From: CAG-873 sp910578365
GTDB taxonomy: Bacteria > Bacteroidota > Bacteroidia > Bacteroidales > Muribaculaceae
Length of the DNA stretch: 64,000 nt
Direction of reading: 5' to 3'
NCBI GenBank assembly: GCA_951635545.1
Contig: OX620685.1
Span: 3,410,001 to 3,474,000, forward strand
The translations under genes were made by a program, and so were the position numbers. Under the pieces are notes generated by a model that was not told the origin of the DNA, did no database searches, and saw only the letters and a list, made by a program, of their open reading frames with translations. This document shows positions 42,218-49,725 of this stretch, in pieces; position 1 is the first letter of the stretch; the number at the start of each line of letters is the position of its first letter.

Positions 42218-43752
42218 CACGGCTCTTTCATTTAAGATTTCGTCTCATTCTCGACAAATGTGTTGTTTTATAGCGAGAGCAGTACGGACGGAGAGAGACT
42301 TTAACCTCTGATTTTCAAGAGAATAAGTACAATAAAAATTTGGTCAAGTGACAGATTTTTAGTAACTTTATAGGTGATAATCAAAGAGTTACGCTAAAAA
42401 TGAAGCCACTTGACCAAGTCTGTTCGACTGACGCCTATGCGCCTGATCATACCGCAAAAGTACACAATAAATTTGACACAAGGCGCAGTATCATGGAAGA
42501 GCTTCGAGCATTTGCCTCATCCGTGCCGGATTTCCGTAGATTGGACAAAGGCAATTTCCGTCACAGCCTCAACGATATCATCATGCTGATGATACTCGGA
42601 CGTATGGCCGGATGCATCGGACGAGCCGAGATATTGGAGTTCGGCAGATACAACCTCAACAAATTACACAAAATGGGCATGTTGAGGAACGGCGTACCAT
42701 CTGAGGCCACGCTTTGCCGTGTGGAGAACGGCATCAACGATATGGATATGGCCGACAGGATGCAGCAGTTCGCAGACATATTCCTTGAAAGACTGACCTG
42801 CGCCAGCCGCATCATTGAAATAATCTGCATTGACGGCAAAGCCGAGCGCGGCACCGTTCAGGAAAACGGGCGTAGCCCGGATATCGTCTCTGCCTATTCG
42901 TTCAGCACCGGCATAACAATCGCCACCGAAGCCTGTCAGGAAAAGAGCAACGAGATAAAGGCCGTACCGATACTTCTTGATAAAATAGATGTCGCAGGAA
43001 AGATTGTCACAGCCGACGCCATGTCTATGCAGAAGGACATTGTCGAGAAAATCAGAAAGAAAGGGGGTGACTTTCTGATAGAACTCAAAGCCAACCAGCC
43101 GTCATTGCGATACGGCATTGAGGACAGGCTAGTGGAACACACACCGGTATATTCTTACACCGAAGGTCCCGAACTGGCCCACGGCAGGATAGAGACGAGA
43201 ACCTACCGCGTATATGACGGACTGGACATTATCGCCGACAAAGAGAAGTGGGGCGGAAACATGACCATCATAGAGTATGAATCATCTACAGTCAAAAAGT
43301 CAACAGGGATGCGCACTTCGGAAAAACGCCTGTATGTCAGCAGTATGCCTACGAAGACTCCGAAGCTCGGAATCATCGTGCGCAACCACTGGTCGATAGA
43401 AAGCATGCACTGGGGCCTGGACTACAATCTCCAGCAGGACAATATAAAACGTAAGTCGACAAGAGCCGCCCGAAACCTCGACACCATACAGAGAATAGTT
43501 TACTCGGTGTTCTCAATATGGAAAGGACTTCGCAAAAAACGATCGGATAAGAATAAAGGCATAGCCGAACTGATGAGACATATCTCAATGAGCTTTACTC
43601 GGCTGATGCGATTTTTAAGCCAAAAATGAAAAAAATAAGATTTTGACACCAGAATAACTCGTTGACAGACAGACACAGAATATTGCCCGATTCACAATGA
43701 ACCGGGTAGGGGAAGTCATGCTTTTTATTTTAGTTTAAATGAAAGAGCCGTG
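42218..43752 (+). mobile_element. ISAs1 family insertion sequence nested in the ISL3-type element
   Basis: The 18-base perfect terminal inverted repeats are CACGGCTCTTTCATTTAA (42218-42235) and its complement (43735-43752). A 9-base duplication CGGTGCATG lies on both sides (42209-42217 and 43753-43761). Length 1535 bp with one intact transposase. It landed 26 bases inside the left end of the outer element, just upstream of the outer transposase gene. Confidence 0.93.
42400..43629 (+). CDS. ISAs1 family transposase
   Basis: 409 residues, full length. The N-terminal DDE_Tnp_1-associated part (LRAFASSVPDFRRLDKGNFRHSLNDIIMLMILGRMAG, about 36-72) is followed by the DDE core: first Asp in IICIDGKAERG (about 145), second Asp in KIVTADAMSMQKD (about 205) and the Glu segment RNHWSIESMHWGLDYNLQQD near 330-350. 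These are the hallmark motifs of H-repeat/ISAs1 transposases. The gene is intact, so the element may be active. A -7-like TAACTTTA precedes the ATG by about 35 bases. Confidence 0.94.
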   Translation: MKPLDQVCSTDAYAPDHTAKVHNKFDTRRSIMEELRAFASSVPDFRRLDKGNFRHSLNDIIMLMILGRMAGCIGRAEILEFGRYNLNKLHKMGMLRNGVPSEATLCRVENGINDMDMADRMQQFADIFLERLTCASRIIEIICIDGKAERGTVQENGRSPDIVSAYSFSTGITIATEACQEKSNEIKAVPILLDKIDVAGKIVTADAMSMQKDIVEKIRKKGGDFLIELKANQPSLRYGIEDRLVEHTPVYSYTEGPELAHGRIETRTYRVYDGLDIIADKEKWGGNMTIIEYESSTVKKSTGMRTSEKRLYVSSMPTKTPKLGIIVRNHWSIESMHWGLDYNLQQDNIKRKSTRAARNLDTIQRIVYSVFSIWKGLRKKRSDKNKGIAELMRHISMSFTRLMRFLSQK

Positions 43753-43779
43753 CGGTGCATGTAATTTCTCGGAAAGTGT

Positions 43780-43787
43780 TAAATTTG
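43780..43787 (+). promoter_or_regulatory. -7 element of the ISL3-type transposase
   Basis: TAAATTTG, then TAGC and the ATG at 43792. Only four bases separate box and start codon. The region where a -33 box would lie was brought closer to foreign sequence by the ISAs1 insertion. Confidence 0.5.
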
Positions 43788-43791
43788 TAGC

Positions 43792-44163
43792 ATGAAAACC
43801 GCAGATGCAATATGGATGTGCCTGCCCGAGGGCATGGACGAACTATTTGAGATGGTGCGCTTCGAGCGCACGGAACAGTCTTATGACATATGGCTTGACG
43901 AAAAGAAGAAACTATCTGATGACGACTATCGTAATCCGCATATCGTAGCGCGAGGCTATACGGATTACGTTACGATACAGGACTATCCGATGCGAGGTCG
44001 CCCGGTATTTCTACATATGCGCAAGAATAAGTGGTGGGACAAGCAGACCAACGAAATCTTCAGCTACAACCTCGAGCTTCCCAACGAGGAAGGGACACGA
44101 CTCAGCTCCGAGTTTGTGGCTTTTTTAAAAGATGAAGGTGGAGACGACAGCCCTGTCGATTAA
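43792..44163 (+). CDS. ISAon1-type transposase, N-terminal region protein (first ORF)
   Basis: 123 residues. It matches the style of the short first ORF of ISAon1-like ISL3 elements in Bacteroidetes: a small helical part (DAIWMCLPEGMDELFEMVRFER) and the segment GYTDYVTIQDYPMRGRPVFLHMRKNKWW, probably a DNA-binding domain. It overlaps the second ORF by 32 bases in the +1 frame. A T6A4 run lies close to the overlap (44126-44133), so both frameshifting and reinitiation at the ATG at 44132 are possible; the frame offset does not fit a simple -1 shift. Confidence 0.85.
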   Translation: MKTADAIWMCLPEGMDELFEMVRFERTEQSYDIWLDEKKKLSDDDYRNPHIVARGYTDYVTIQDYPMRGRPVFLHMRKNKWWDKQTNEIFSYNLELPNEEGTRLSSEFVAFLKDEGGDDSPVD

Positions 44164-45103
44164 GCATATAGCGCAGATGTACTGCGTCAACGGCAAGCAT
44201 TTTGCGGATTTATATCGCAACAGAATAAGCGGTTACGCCGACTGGTGCGAACAGGAGCTTGGCTGTGGGTTCTATTTCAATGCCGCCAATATTGGTCCGT
44301 ACATGAGCCTTGACGAGACGTGTCTGAGCAACGGCGAGGTATGGACGTTCCTGACCAACAAGGACGGCCACGGAAGCAAGGGAACACTTGCGGCAGCCAT
44401 TCCAGGAACAAAGAGTCACGAAATTATATCCATACTCATCGGAGCTATGGGGAAATCAATCAGACGCAGGGTCAAGGAAGTGACCTGCGATCTTTCGCCA
44501 TCAATGATGCTCATCGCCGCAGAAGTGTTCTATAACGCCCATGTTGTCAACGACCGTTTTCATGTCCAACAGGTCTATAATGAGGCCGTTGACGAAATCC
44601 GCATCGACATTCGCCGACAGCTCATCGCAGAGGAAAACAACCGCGACAAGTCCGAACCGCCGGTAACGTACTCCAACGGAGAGACCATGCGCCAGATACT
44701 GGCCCGCAGCAAACACACTCTGATGATGTCGCAGAACAAATGGACTGACATACAGCGCCATCGTGTCAACATACTGTTCAAATACTATCCAATATTGAAG
44801 GCTGCATACAGCCTTGCGATGGAGCTGCGCAAGATTTTCAACGCTAAAATCTCACCGACAAAAGCCATGGGGCGGATGAACAAGTGGTATGAAAAGGTAA
44901 TGGCTCTTGGTAACAACAACTTCCGCTCGGTAATCAAAACATTCAAGAACCACGCTCCAACTATCCTGAACTACTTCCGTCGTCGTGCGACCAATGCCTC
45001 AGCCGAGGCTTTCAACTCTAAAGTCAAGATTTTCCGCTCGCAAATGCGCGGCGTCAGAGACCGAGACTTCTTCATCTTCCGCCTGGTCAAACTGTACGCT
45101 TGA
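44132..45103 (+). CDS. ISL3 family (ISAon1-type) transposase, catalytic ORF
   Basis: 323 residues. The DDE_Tnp_ISL3 catalytic domain is visible: first Asp in YMSLDETCLSNGEVW (about 58), second Asp in VTCDLSPSMM (about 118) with HVVNDRFHVQQVYNEAVDEIR near 137-157, and the Glu in ATNASAEAFNSKVKIFRSQMRGVRD near 289-313. The ORF is intact. It starts inside the first ORF and ends 58 bases before the right terminal repeat. Together the two frames make the full transposase of the outer element. Confidence 0.9.
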   Translation: MKVETTALSIKHIAQMYCVNGKHFADLYRNRISGYADWCEQELGCGFYFNAANIGPYMSLDETCLSNGEVWTFLTNKDGHGSKGTLAAAIPGTKSHEIISILIGAMGKSIRRRVKEVTCDLSPSMMLIAAEVFYNAHVVNDRFHVQQVYNEAVDEIRIDIRRQLIAEENNRDKSEPPVTYSNGETMRQILARSKHTLMMSQNKWTDIQRHRVNILFKYYPILKAAYSLAMELRKIFNAKISPTKAMGRMNKWYEKVMALGNNNFRSVIKTFKNHAPTILNYFRRRATNASAEAFNSKVKIFRSQMRGVRDRDFFIFRLVKLYA

Positions 45104-45264
45104 ATATTTAACACTTCGGTCTACTCAATTTAACATATGCACCGGGATTTCGGCTTGGGCCCATTAATTTCTCAAGGCATATATTTTTATTATACCTTAT
45201 TCTTACTGTCTACATATGATGTTATAGCCGGTTCCGGTATATCCGGTTTTGCGACTGAGGTATG

Positions 45265-45468
45265 TTAGCGTGCGGCCATGTCGTAGTAGCTGTTCACCAG
45301 CGAGTCAGTGTACATGGCGTGGTCGGCACCGCTGTCGTCGCTGCCGCCGATAGGTATGGACCTGATGGCATCATCGGACGAGCCACAGGCGAGTATCATG
45401 ACCACATAGGCCGCAAGTGCAGCCACAGGTATCAGCATCTGAACCTTTTTAGATATTTTATTAAGCAT
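45265..45468 (-). CDS. Small lipoprotein, 67 residues
   Basis: ATG at 45468; an open frame extends further upstream but has no coding look and covers the neighbouring gene. The product starts MLNKISKKVQMLIPVAALAAYVVMILAC, a lipoprotein-like signal with Cys at about 28, followed by an acidic/serine tail (GSSDDAIRSIPIGGSDDSG). It overlaps the upstream membrane-protein gene by 37 bases. Family unknown. It is the last gene of the three-gene operon and lies 100 bases from the ISL3-type element. Confidence 0.6.
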   Translation of the reverse strand: MLNKISKKVQMLIPVAALAAYVVMILACGSSDDAIRSIPIGGSDDSGADHAMYTDSLVNSYYDMAAR

Positions 45469-45854
45469 ATTATAAGGTATGTTATCAGTATTGTAAAATA
45501 GGCTGTCATGTCGTAACGGCAGTATGTGCCGGGCACAACAGCGAGGTATTGCAGGAGTTCGTGAAGCGGTCCGGTGGCGCAGGCCAGTATCGTCACGGAC
45601 TGACGGGCGAGGCTGCGCGAAAAATCGAGCGGTATCTGGAAGCACATCAGCGAGGCGTACCAGAGGGCATCGGGCATGCTGTCGACGAGCCATTGCGGCA
45701 GCGTACAGCCGCTTACGAGATGGGTGAAGTTGAACGCGCCGTTGAACAGGCCCTGCGGTCTGAACAGCAGATATATAGCCAGAGCCATCAGAAGCATCAG
45801 CGCGCCGGCTATATATCGGTGTACGTTTAATCGAGCGGATTCTTTATTTTCCAA
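45432..45854 (-). CDS. VanZ-like integral membrane protein
   Basis: 140 residues from a TTG at 45854; an ATG at 45797 would remove the cytosolic basic N-terminus. Four hydrophobic helices are visible (about 14-32, 58-78, 84-105, 118-137). The segment GPLHELLQYLAVVPGTYCRYDMTAYF near 92-117 resembles the E..Q....(R)..D.....N core of VanZ-like proteins, with several substitutions. VanZ-like function is unknown apart from teicoplanin resistance in some cases. It overlaps the end of the upstream propeller gene by 28 bases and the start of the lipoprotein gene downstream, so the three are tightly coupled. Confidence 0.6.
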   Translation of the reverse strand: MENKESARLNVHRYIAGALMLLMALAIYLLFRPQGLFNGAFNFTHLVSGCTLPQWLVDSMPDALWYASLMCFQIPLDFSRSLARQSVTILACATGPLHELLQYLAVVPGTYCRYDMTAYFTILITYLIICLIKYLKRFRC

Positions 45855-46843
45855 ATAGCGAATTTACGGTCTTTGTTGGCGCGCGACGATATGAAGTATA
45901 TGAACTTGCCGTCGCTTGACCATGCCGGGCTGCAGTCTATTTCGGGGTGGTAAGTAATCTGGGTAAGCTGGGTGCCGTCGGAACGTACAGCATAGATGTC
46001 GGTATTCTGTTTGTTGGTTATGCTGGACAGTGAGTTGGCCACCACAAGAATCCAGCGGCCGTCGGGCGATACGGCTGGGTCGGAGAAGCCTTTTTCGGTA
46101 TCGGACAGCAGCAGGGTTTCGTCGCCTTTTTCGAGGTTAATCAGCCACAGTTCGCTGTTGCCTTTCTGTGAGTTGCGGGTGCAGAGAATCTGCATGGGAT
46201 TTTTTCCGTACGGCACGGGCGAGTAGCCTCTGGTGCAGTTGGTGAGTTCGCCGCTTTTAGTGTTGATTGACCATATCGAGGGCCCTGAGGCATCGTAGCG
46301 GGTGAAGTAAATGAGCGAACCATCGTAAGTTATGGCAGGGTTCCAGTCGTCGTTGTTGTTTGTGATTTGCTTCACCAGGCTGCCCTGGCGGGCATCGGTG
46401 CTGCCTATGGTACTGGTGCCGCCGGTGTTGTCGTTGAAGTAGAGGCGACCGTCGGGGCCCCACCATATGTTCTGGGCACGGCGGAATGTGCGCTGGGTCG
46501 AGGGGCTTCCGGCGGTGGTCTTCTTCACCATCACGTTTGAGGCCTTGTCAACGACGCTGAGATAAGCCAGGTCGGCGCCGTCGGGCGACACGGCCAGACG
46601 GTTGCCGGTATCCCAGGTCAGGCCTTTGCCTTTGGCTATGCCGCTGGCACGCCAGTTGGCGGTGTAGATGTTCTGGCGGTTGCCCACCACGGCATTCTGG
46701 GCTTCGTCGGTGAGTTTTACTGGTGTCAGGCCCTGCTCCTGAGGTACTACCGAGTCGAGAAACATTTTGGTGCCACCGCACGAGCTTGACATGACTGATA
46801 ATGCCACGCCTGCAAGACCAAGAGCTAAATGTGTAACTTTCAT
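45827..46843 (-). CDS. TolB-like beta-propeller lipoprotein
   Basis: 338 residues. A lipoprotein signal ends in LSVMSSSCGG (Cys about 22). The rest is a six- or seven-bladed propeller with PD40/TolB repeats: LAVSPDGADLAYLS, IWWGPDGRLYFND, NPAITYDGSLIYFTRYD, DPAVSPDGRWILVVAN and CSPAWSSDGKFIYFISSR. It resembles the periplasmic propeller TolB and the DPP-IV-type propellers but lacks a peptidase domain. No Tol-Pal genes are adjacent. Surface or periplasmic binding is likely; the ligand is unknown. It is the first gene of the small operon just after the structured RNA. Confidence 0.8.
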   Translation of the reverse strand: MKVTHLALGLAGVALSVMSSSCGGTKMFLDSVVPQEQGLTPVKLTDEAQNAVVGNRQNIYTANWRASGIAKGKGLTWDTGNRLAVSPDGADLAYLSVVDKASNVMVKKTTAGSPSTQRTFRRAQNIWWGPDGRLYFNDNTGGTSTIGSTDARQGSLVKQITNNNDDWNPAITYDGSLIYFTRYDASGPSIWSINTKSGELTNCTRGYSPVPYGKNPMQILCTRNSQKGNSELWLINLEKGDETLLLSDTEKGFSDPAVSPDGRWILVVANSLSSITNKQNTDIYAVRSDGTQLTQITYHPEIDCSPAWSSDGKFIYFISSRANKDRKFAIWKIKNPLD

Positions 46844-46898
46844 ATATGTGATACATGATTGTTTTCCTGTAGACTCCCGGGCAGGAAAGTGATTAGAT

Positions 46899-47225
46899 AA
46901 AAAAAATCAGCGTGAGAGCCTGCATCAGTCGCTCGCTCTCCACCTGAGGCTCTGGCATTTGCCCATCTAAGTAGAACGAGCAACGCGGAGCCTCACGCCG
47001 ATATGATATAATTCAGCATCGCCGGCTCATATCGTGCGGATATGACCGGAACGCCAGAATGCTATCACACCCTGTAAGGCGCCTATCGTTGCCTCATTCT
47101 TGACTTAGACTATTGAAACTGCCAGATTTCAGGTGGTCAAGAACAAGCGCGATAAACGCTTAGTAGTATGTCTGGTGCATACCCCGCTGCCAAGCCCACG
47201 GTCGTGAGGCTCCGCTGATGATATG
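46899..47225 (-). ncRNA. Structured non-coding RNA downstream of rho (family not certain)
   Basis: No coding frame fits. The minus strand has its own promoter (47231-47261), a closing helix between the 5' arm (47207-47218, TCAGCGGAGCCT) and 3' arm (46907-46921, AGGCTCTCACGCTGA), and an eight-T tail (46899-46906), giving about 327 nt. Inside, GAGGCTC/GAGCCTC segments (46946-46952, 46988-46994, 47206-47212) can form alternative helices. It does not show tmRNA, RNase P or SRP signatures. The layout, a Bacteroidetes promoter and a terminator framing a long structured RNA, is like that described for the Bacteroidales-1 motif or a long 6S-type RNA; I cannot decide between these and something new. 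Confidence 0.7.
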
Positions 47226-47230
47226 CTTTG

Positions 47231-47261
47231 CAAAGTTCGTAATAATTTTTTATTCCGACAA
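47231..47261 (-). promoter_or_regulatory. Promoter of the structured RNA
   Basis: Minus-strand TTG (47259-47261), 20-base spacer, GAACTTTG (47231-47238; one mismatch to TAnnTTTG). It directly follows the rho terminator. Confidence 0.68.
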
Positions 47262-47272
47262 TTATTTCAATC

Positions 47273-47313
47273 AAAAAAAAAAACGGCTGACCGCGTTAGC
47301 GGTTGCCGTTTTC
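47273..47313 (-). terminator. Intrinsic terminator of rho
   Basis: Minus-strand AAAACGGC-AACCGC, loop TAAC, GCGGT-CA-GCCGTTTT continuing into an 11-T run, 25 bases after the rho stop. Confidence 0.85.
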
Positions 47314-47337
47314 TGTATTGTTATGATTGACAGCGAA

Positions 47338-49344
47338 TCAGTCGCCCATGGTGCGGAGGAGTTCGTCGTTGTCGCGGGTGCGCTCCATACGGTCTTTGAT
47401 AAATTCCATGGCTTCGATGCTGTTGCGGTCGCTGAGGAAGCGGCGGAGTATCCACATGCGGTTGAGGGTTTCGGGGCGCAGCAGCAGGTCGTCGCGGCGG
47501 GTGCTGGATGCCATGATGTCGACTGCGGGGAATACTCGTTTGTTGGAGAGTTTGCGGTCGAGCTGCAGTTCCATGTTGCCGGTGCCTTTGAATTCCTCGA
47601 ATATCACCTCGTCCATCTTCGAGCTGGTTTCGGTCAGCGCGGTGGCTATGATGGTGAGCGAGCCTCCGCCTTCGATGTTACGGGCGGCGCCGAAGAAGCG
47701 CTTGGGTTTTTGGAGTGCGTTGGCATCGACACCTCCGGAGAGGATTTTGCCCGATGCCGGAGCACATGTATTGTAGGCGCGGGCCAGGCGTGTGATGGAG
47801 TCGAGCAGAATCACTACATCGTGACCGCATTCGACCATGCGTTTGGCCTTTTCGAGCACTATGCCGGCTATGCGCACGTGGCGGTCGGCAGGCTCGTCGA
47901 ATGTCGACGCTATCACCTCGGCGTTGACGCTGCGCTGCATGTCGGTGACTTCTTCGGGGCGTTCGTCGATGAGCAGAATCATTATATATGTTTCGGGATG
48001 ATTCTCGGCAATGGCGTTGGCTATATCTTTGAGCAGGATTGTTTTACCTGTCTTGGGCGGTGCCACGATAAGGCCGCGCTGACCTTTGCCTATGGGCGAA
48101 AACATGTCTACCACACGGGTCGACAGGTTGTTGGTAGTGCCGGAGGTGAGGTCGAATTTTTCATCGGGGAACAACGGCGTAAGGTGCTCGAATGCCACGC
48201 GGTCGCGGATAAAATCGAGCGAGCGGCCATTTACACGTTTTACTTCTGAGAGCAGAAAGTATTTGTCGCTTTCGCGTGGCGGGCGTACGGTGGCCTCAAC
48301 TACGTCGCCGGTTTTAAGGCCGTATGTACGCACCTGCTGCTGTGTCAGGTATATGTCGTCGGGCGAAGGCATGTAGTTGAAGTCGCCCGAGCGCAGGAAG
48401 CCGTGGCCCTGCGGTTCGACCTCGAGTACGCCGGTTGCTTCGATAAGGTCAGCGAAGTCGTAGCGCATCGAGCTATAGCCCTGCTGTTTGTTCTTTTTAT
48501 TTTTCTTGCCGGCCTGCTGTGGTACCGGCTGGCCGGGCTCAATGAGCATTATCGGAGTGGATGGCACTTCGACAGGCATGCCTGAAACGGGCTGCTGCAT
48601 CGGCTGACGATGTTGCTTGTTGTTGCCCGGATTATTATTGTTGTTTACAGGGCCGGCGGGCCGTGCTACCGGAGTCAGCATTTCTGCACCCTCAGCTTCA
48701 CGTTGCTGATTACGGGGCACGAATTTACGGCCTTCGCTACGGGGAAAGAATGCCGAAAAGGCAGGGTCTTTGGGCCGGAAATCGTGCTTGGGCTGCTCTG
48801 CTGCGGACTGCTGTGCTTCGAAGGTATTATCGGCTGTTGCTACGGCAGCATCGGCATTGCTTTCCGATGCGCTTTCAGCCTCTGCTGCCACAGCTGCAGG
48901 CTGAGGCTTTTGTTCGGCCTCTACTGCGGCTGCCTCTGATTCGGGCTGCGCGTTTGCTGTATCGGGTTGGGGATTTTTGCGTGGACGGCCTCGTTTTTTG
49001 GGTGCCGGAGTTTCGGCCCCTTCCATTGTAGAGGCTACGGGCTGCTGCTCGGCCTGCTGTTGTTCGGCTTGCTGCTGTTCGACCTGTTCTTCGGCGGCAA
49101 GCTGCTGTGCGGCAGCCTTCTTACGCCCGCGCGATTTTGTGGACGTGCCTTCACCGCTTGCTTTGCGGCCACGGCGTTTCTTTTCTTCGGTCGACGATGC
49201 GGCTCGGTCGATTGCCTGCTGGTCGAGTATGCGGTAAATAAGACCTTCTTTGTCGGAGAGGTCGATTTTCTTTAGATTCATTGACTCGGCGACGCTTTTG
49301 AGGTCGGCGTCGTTCATTTCATTGAGATCGGATATGCTATACAT
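47338..49344 (-). CDS. rho: Transcription termination factor Rho with long disordered insertion
   Basis: 668 residues against 419 in E. coli. The N-terminal Rho_N helices (LNEMNDADLKSVAESMNLKK, about 6-45) are followed by an insertion of some 220 residues (about 60-285) rich in Glu, Gln, Ala, Pro and Asn, with an AT-hook-like KKRGRPRKN. The cold-shock-type RNA-binding domain follows (about 300-375), then the RecA-like ATPase with Walker A APPKTGKTILLKD (about 430), Walker B VVILLDSITRLARAYN (about 515) and the Q/R loops. Rho is a hexameric helicase that ends transcription. Long disordered regions in Bacteroides Rho have been reported to drive phase separation. It is monocistronic, with a 228-nt leader. 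Confidence 0.95.
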   Translation of the reverse strand: MYSISDLNEMNDADLKSVAESMNLKKIDLSDKEGLIYRILDQQAIDRAASSTEEKKRRGRKASGEGTSTKSRGRKKAAAQQLAAEEQVEQQQAEQQQAEQQPVASTMEGAETPAPKKRGRPRKNPQPDTANAQPESEAAAVEAEQKPQPAAVAAEAESASESNADAAVATADNTFEAQQSAAEQPKHDFRPKDPAFSAFFPRSEGRKFVPRNQQREAEGAEMLTPVARPAGPVNNNNNPGNNKQHRQPMQQPVSGMPVEVPSTPIMLIEPGQPVPQQAGKKNKKNKQQGYSSMRYDFADLIEATGVLEVEPQGHGFLRSGDFNYMPSPDDIYLTQQQVRTYGLKTGDVVEATVRPPRESDKYFLLSEVKRVNGRSLDFIRDRVAFEHLTPLFPDEKFDLTSGTTNNLSTRVVDMFSPIGKGQRGLIVAPPKTGKTILLKDIANAIAENHPETYIMILLIDERPEEVTDMQRSVNAEVIASTFDEPADRHVRIAGIVLEKAKRMVECGHDVVILLDSITRLARAYNTCAPASGKILSGGVDANALQKPKRFFGAARNIEGGGSLTIIATALTETSSKMDEVIFEEFKGTGNMELQLDRKLSNKRVFPAVDIMASSTRRDDLLLRPETLNRMWILRRFLSDRNSIEAMEFIKDRMERTRDNDELLRTMGD

Positions 49345-49478
49345 ATTTAATAAGGGGAAGAGGATAGTGTTATATTAGTCCTCAAAAATTGTTCTGATGG
49401 GATAGAATTCGTTAAAACGATAGCACACTTGGGTCCAGATACAATTAGCTCTGCTGTAAATTTTGGCGTATCGTAAAA

Positions 49479-49529
49479 TCAGGGGGGGGGGGAGGGGGGA
49501 GTTGAAAAGAGATTTTTATAGAACCTCAT
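49479..49529 (-). promoter_or_regulatory. C-rich tract and possible 16-residue leader peptide in the rho leader
   Basis: In the rho mRNA sense the leader contains C6-T-C11 (49482-49499). An ATG at 49527-49529 opens a frame MRFYKNLFSTPPSPPP ending at TGA right after the C run. A long unpaired C tract is an ideal Rho-binding (rut-like) element, so autoregulation is plausible. Run-length change would move the peptide frame. Confidence 0.5.
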
Positions 49530-49578
49530 GATGAAGTCTAAGTGAGGCCGGACACACGGCACACCGACCAAATCTCTG

Positions 49579-49609
49579 CAAAGTTAATGCTTTTTTCTAC
49601 ATTAACAAA
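49579..49609 (-). promoter_or_regulatory. Promoter of rho
   Basis: Minus-strand TTTG (49606-49609), 19-base spacer, TAACTTTG (49579-49586), a perfect match. Start near 49573, leaving a leader of about 228 nt. Confidence 0.78.
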
Positions 49610-49725
49610 ATATTATTGAAAAAAGTTTATTGTTTTGTCACAAAAATGGCATAAAAAGTCAAGAGGGTGTTGCCGGACTATGAGTCGCGCCTGTGGGCAT
49701 TTATCTTTCTCAACCAAGCGCCGTG

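Larger units (their letters stand above)
42192..45161 (+). mobile_element. ISL3 family (ISAon1-like) insertion sequence carrying an inner ISAs1
   Basis: The ends are imperfect terminal inverted repeats: left GGCTCAAGCCGAGAACCCGG, right (complement) GGCCCAAGCCGAAATCCCGG, both continuing TGCAT. An 8-base target duplication CATTAATT flanks the element (42184-42191 and 45162-45169), as expected for ISL3. It encodes two overlapping transposase frames (43792-44163 and 44132-45103). The left end is split after 26 bases by an ISAs1-type element at 42218-43752. Without that insert the element would be about 1.43 kb. It separates tRNA-Leu from the 45-47 kb operon. Confidence 0.92.

Noticed and set aside
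44120..44163. Programmed -1 frameshift between the two ISL3-type transposase frames
   Set aside because: The second frame is offset by +1, not -1, and has its own ATG at 44132; plain overlap or reinitiation is simpler.
45469..45693. Longer version of the 67-residue lipoprotein starting at 45693
   Set aside because: The extension is Arg/Pro/His-rich, lies inside the upstream gene in another frame and would hide the lipoprotein signal.
46899..47225. tmRNA, RNase P RNA or SRP RNA
   Set aside because: No tRNA-like T arm, no GAGGAAAGUCC-type RNase P core and no SRP Alu/GGAAG signature were found.
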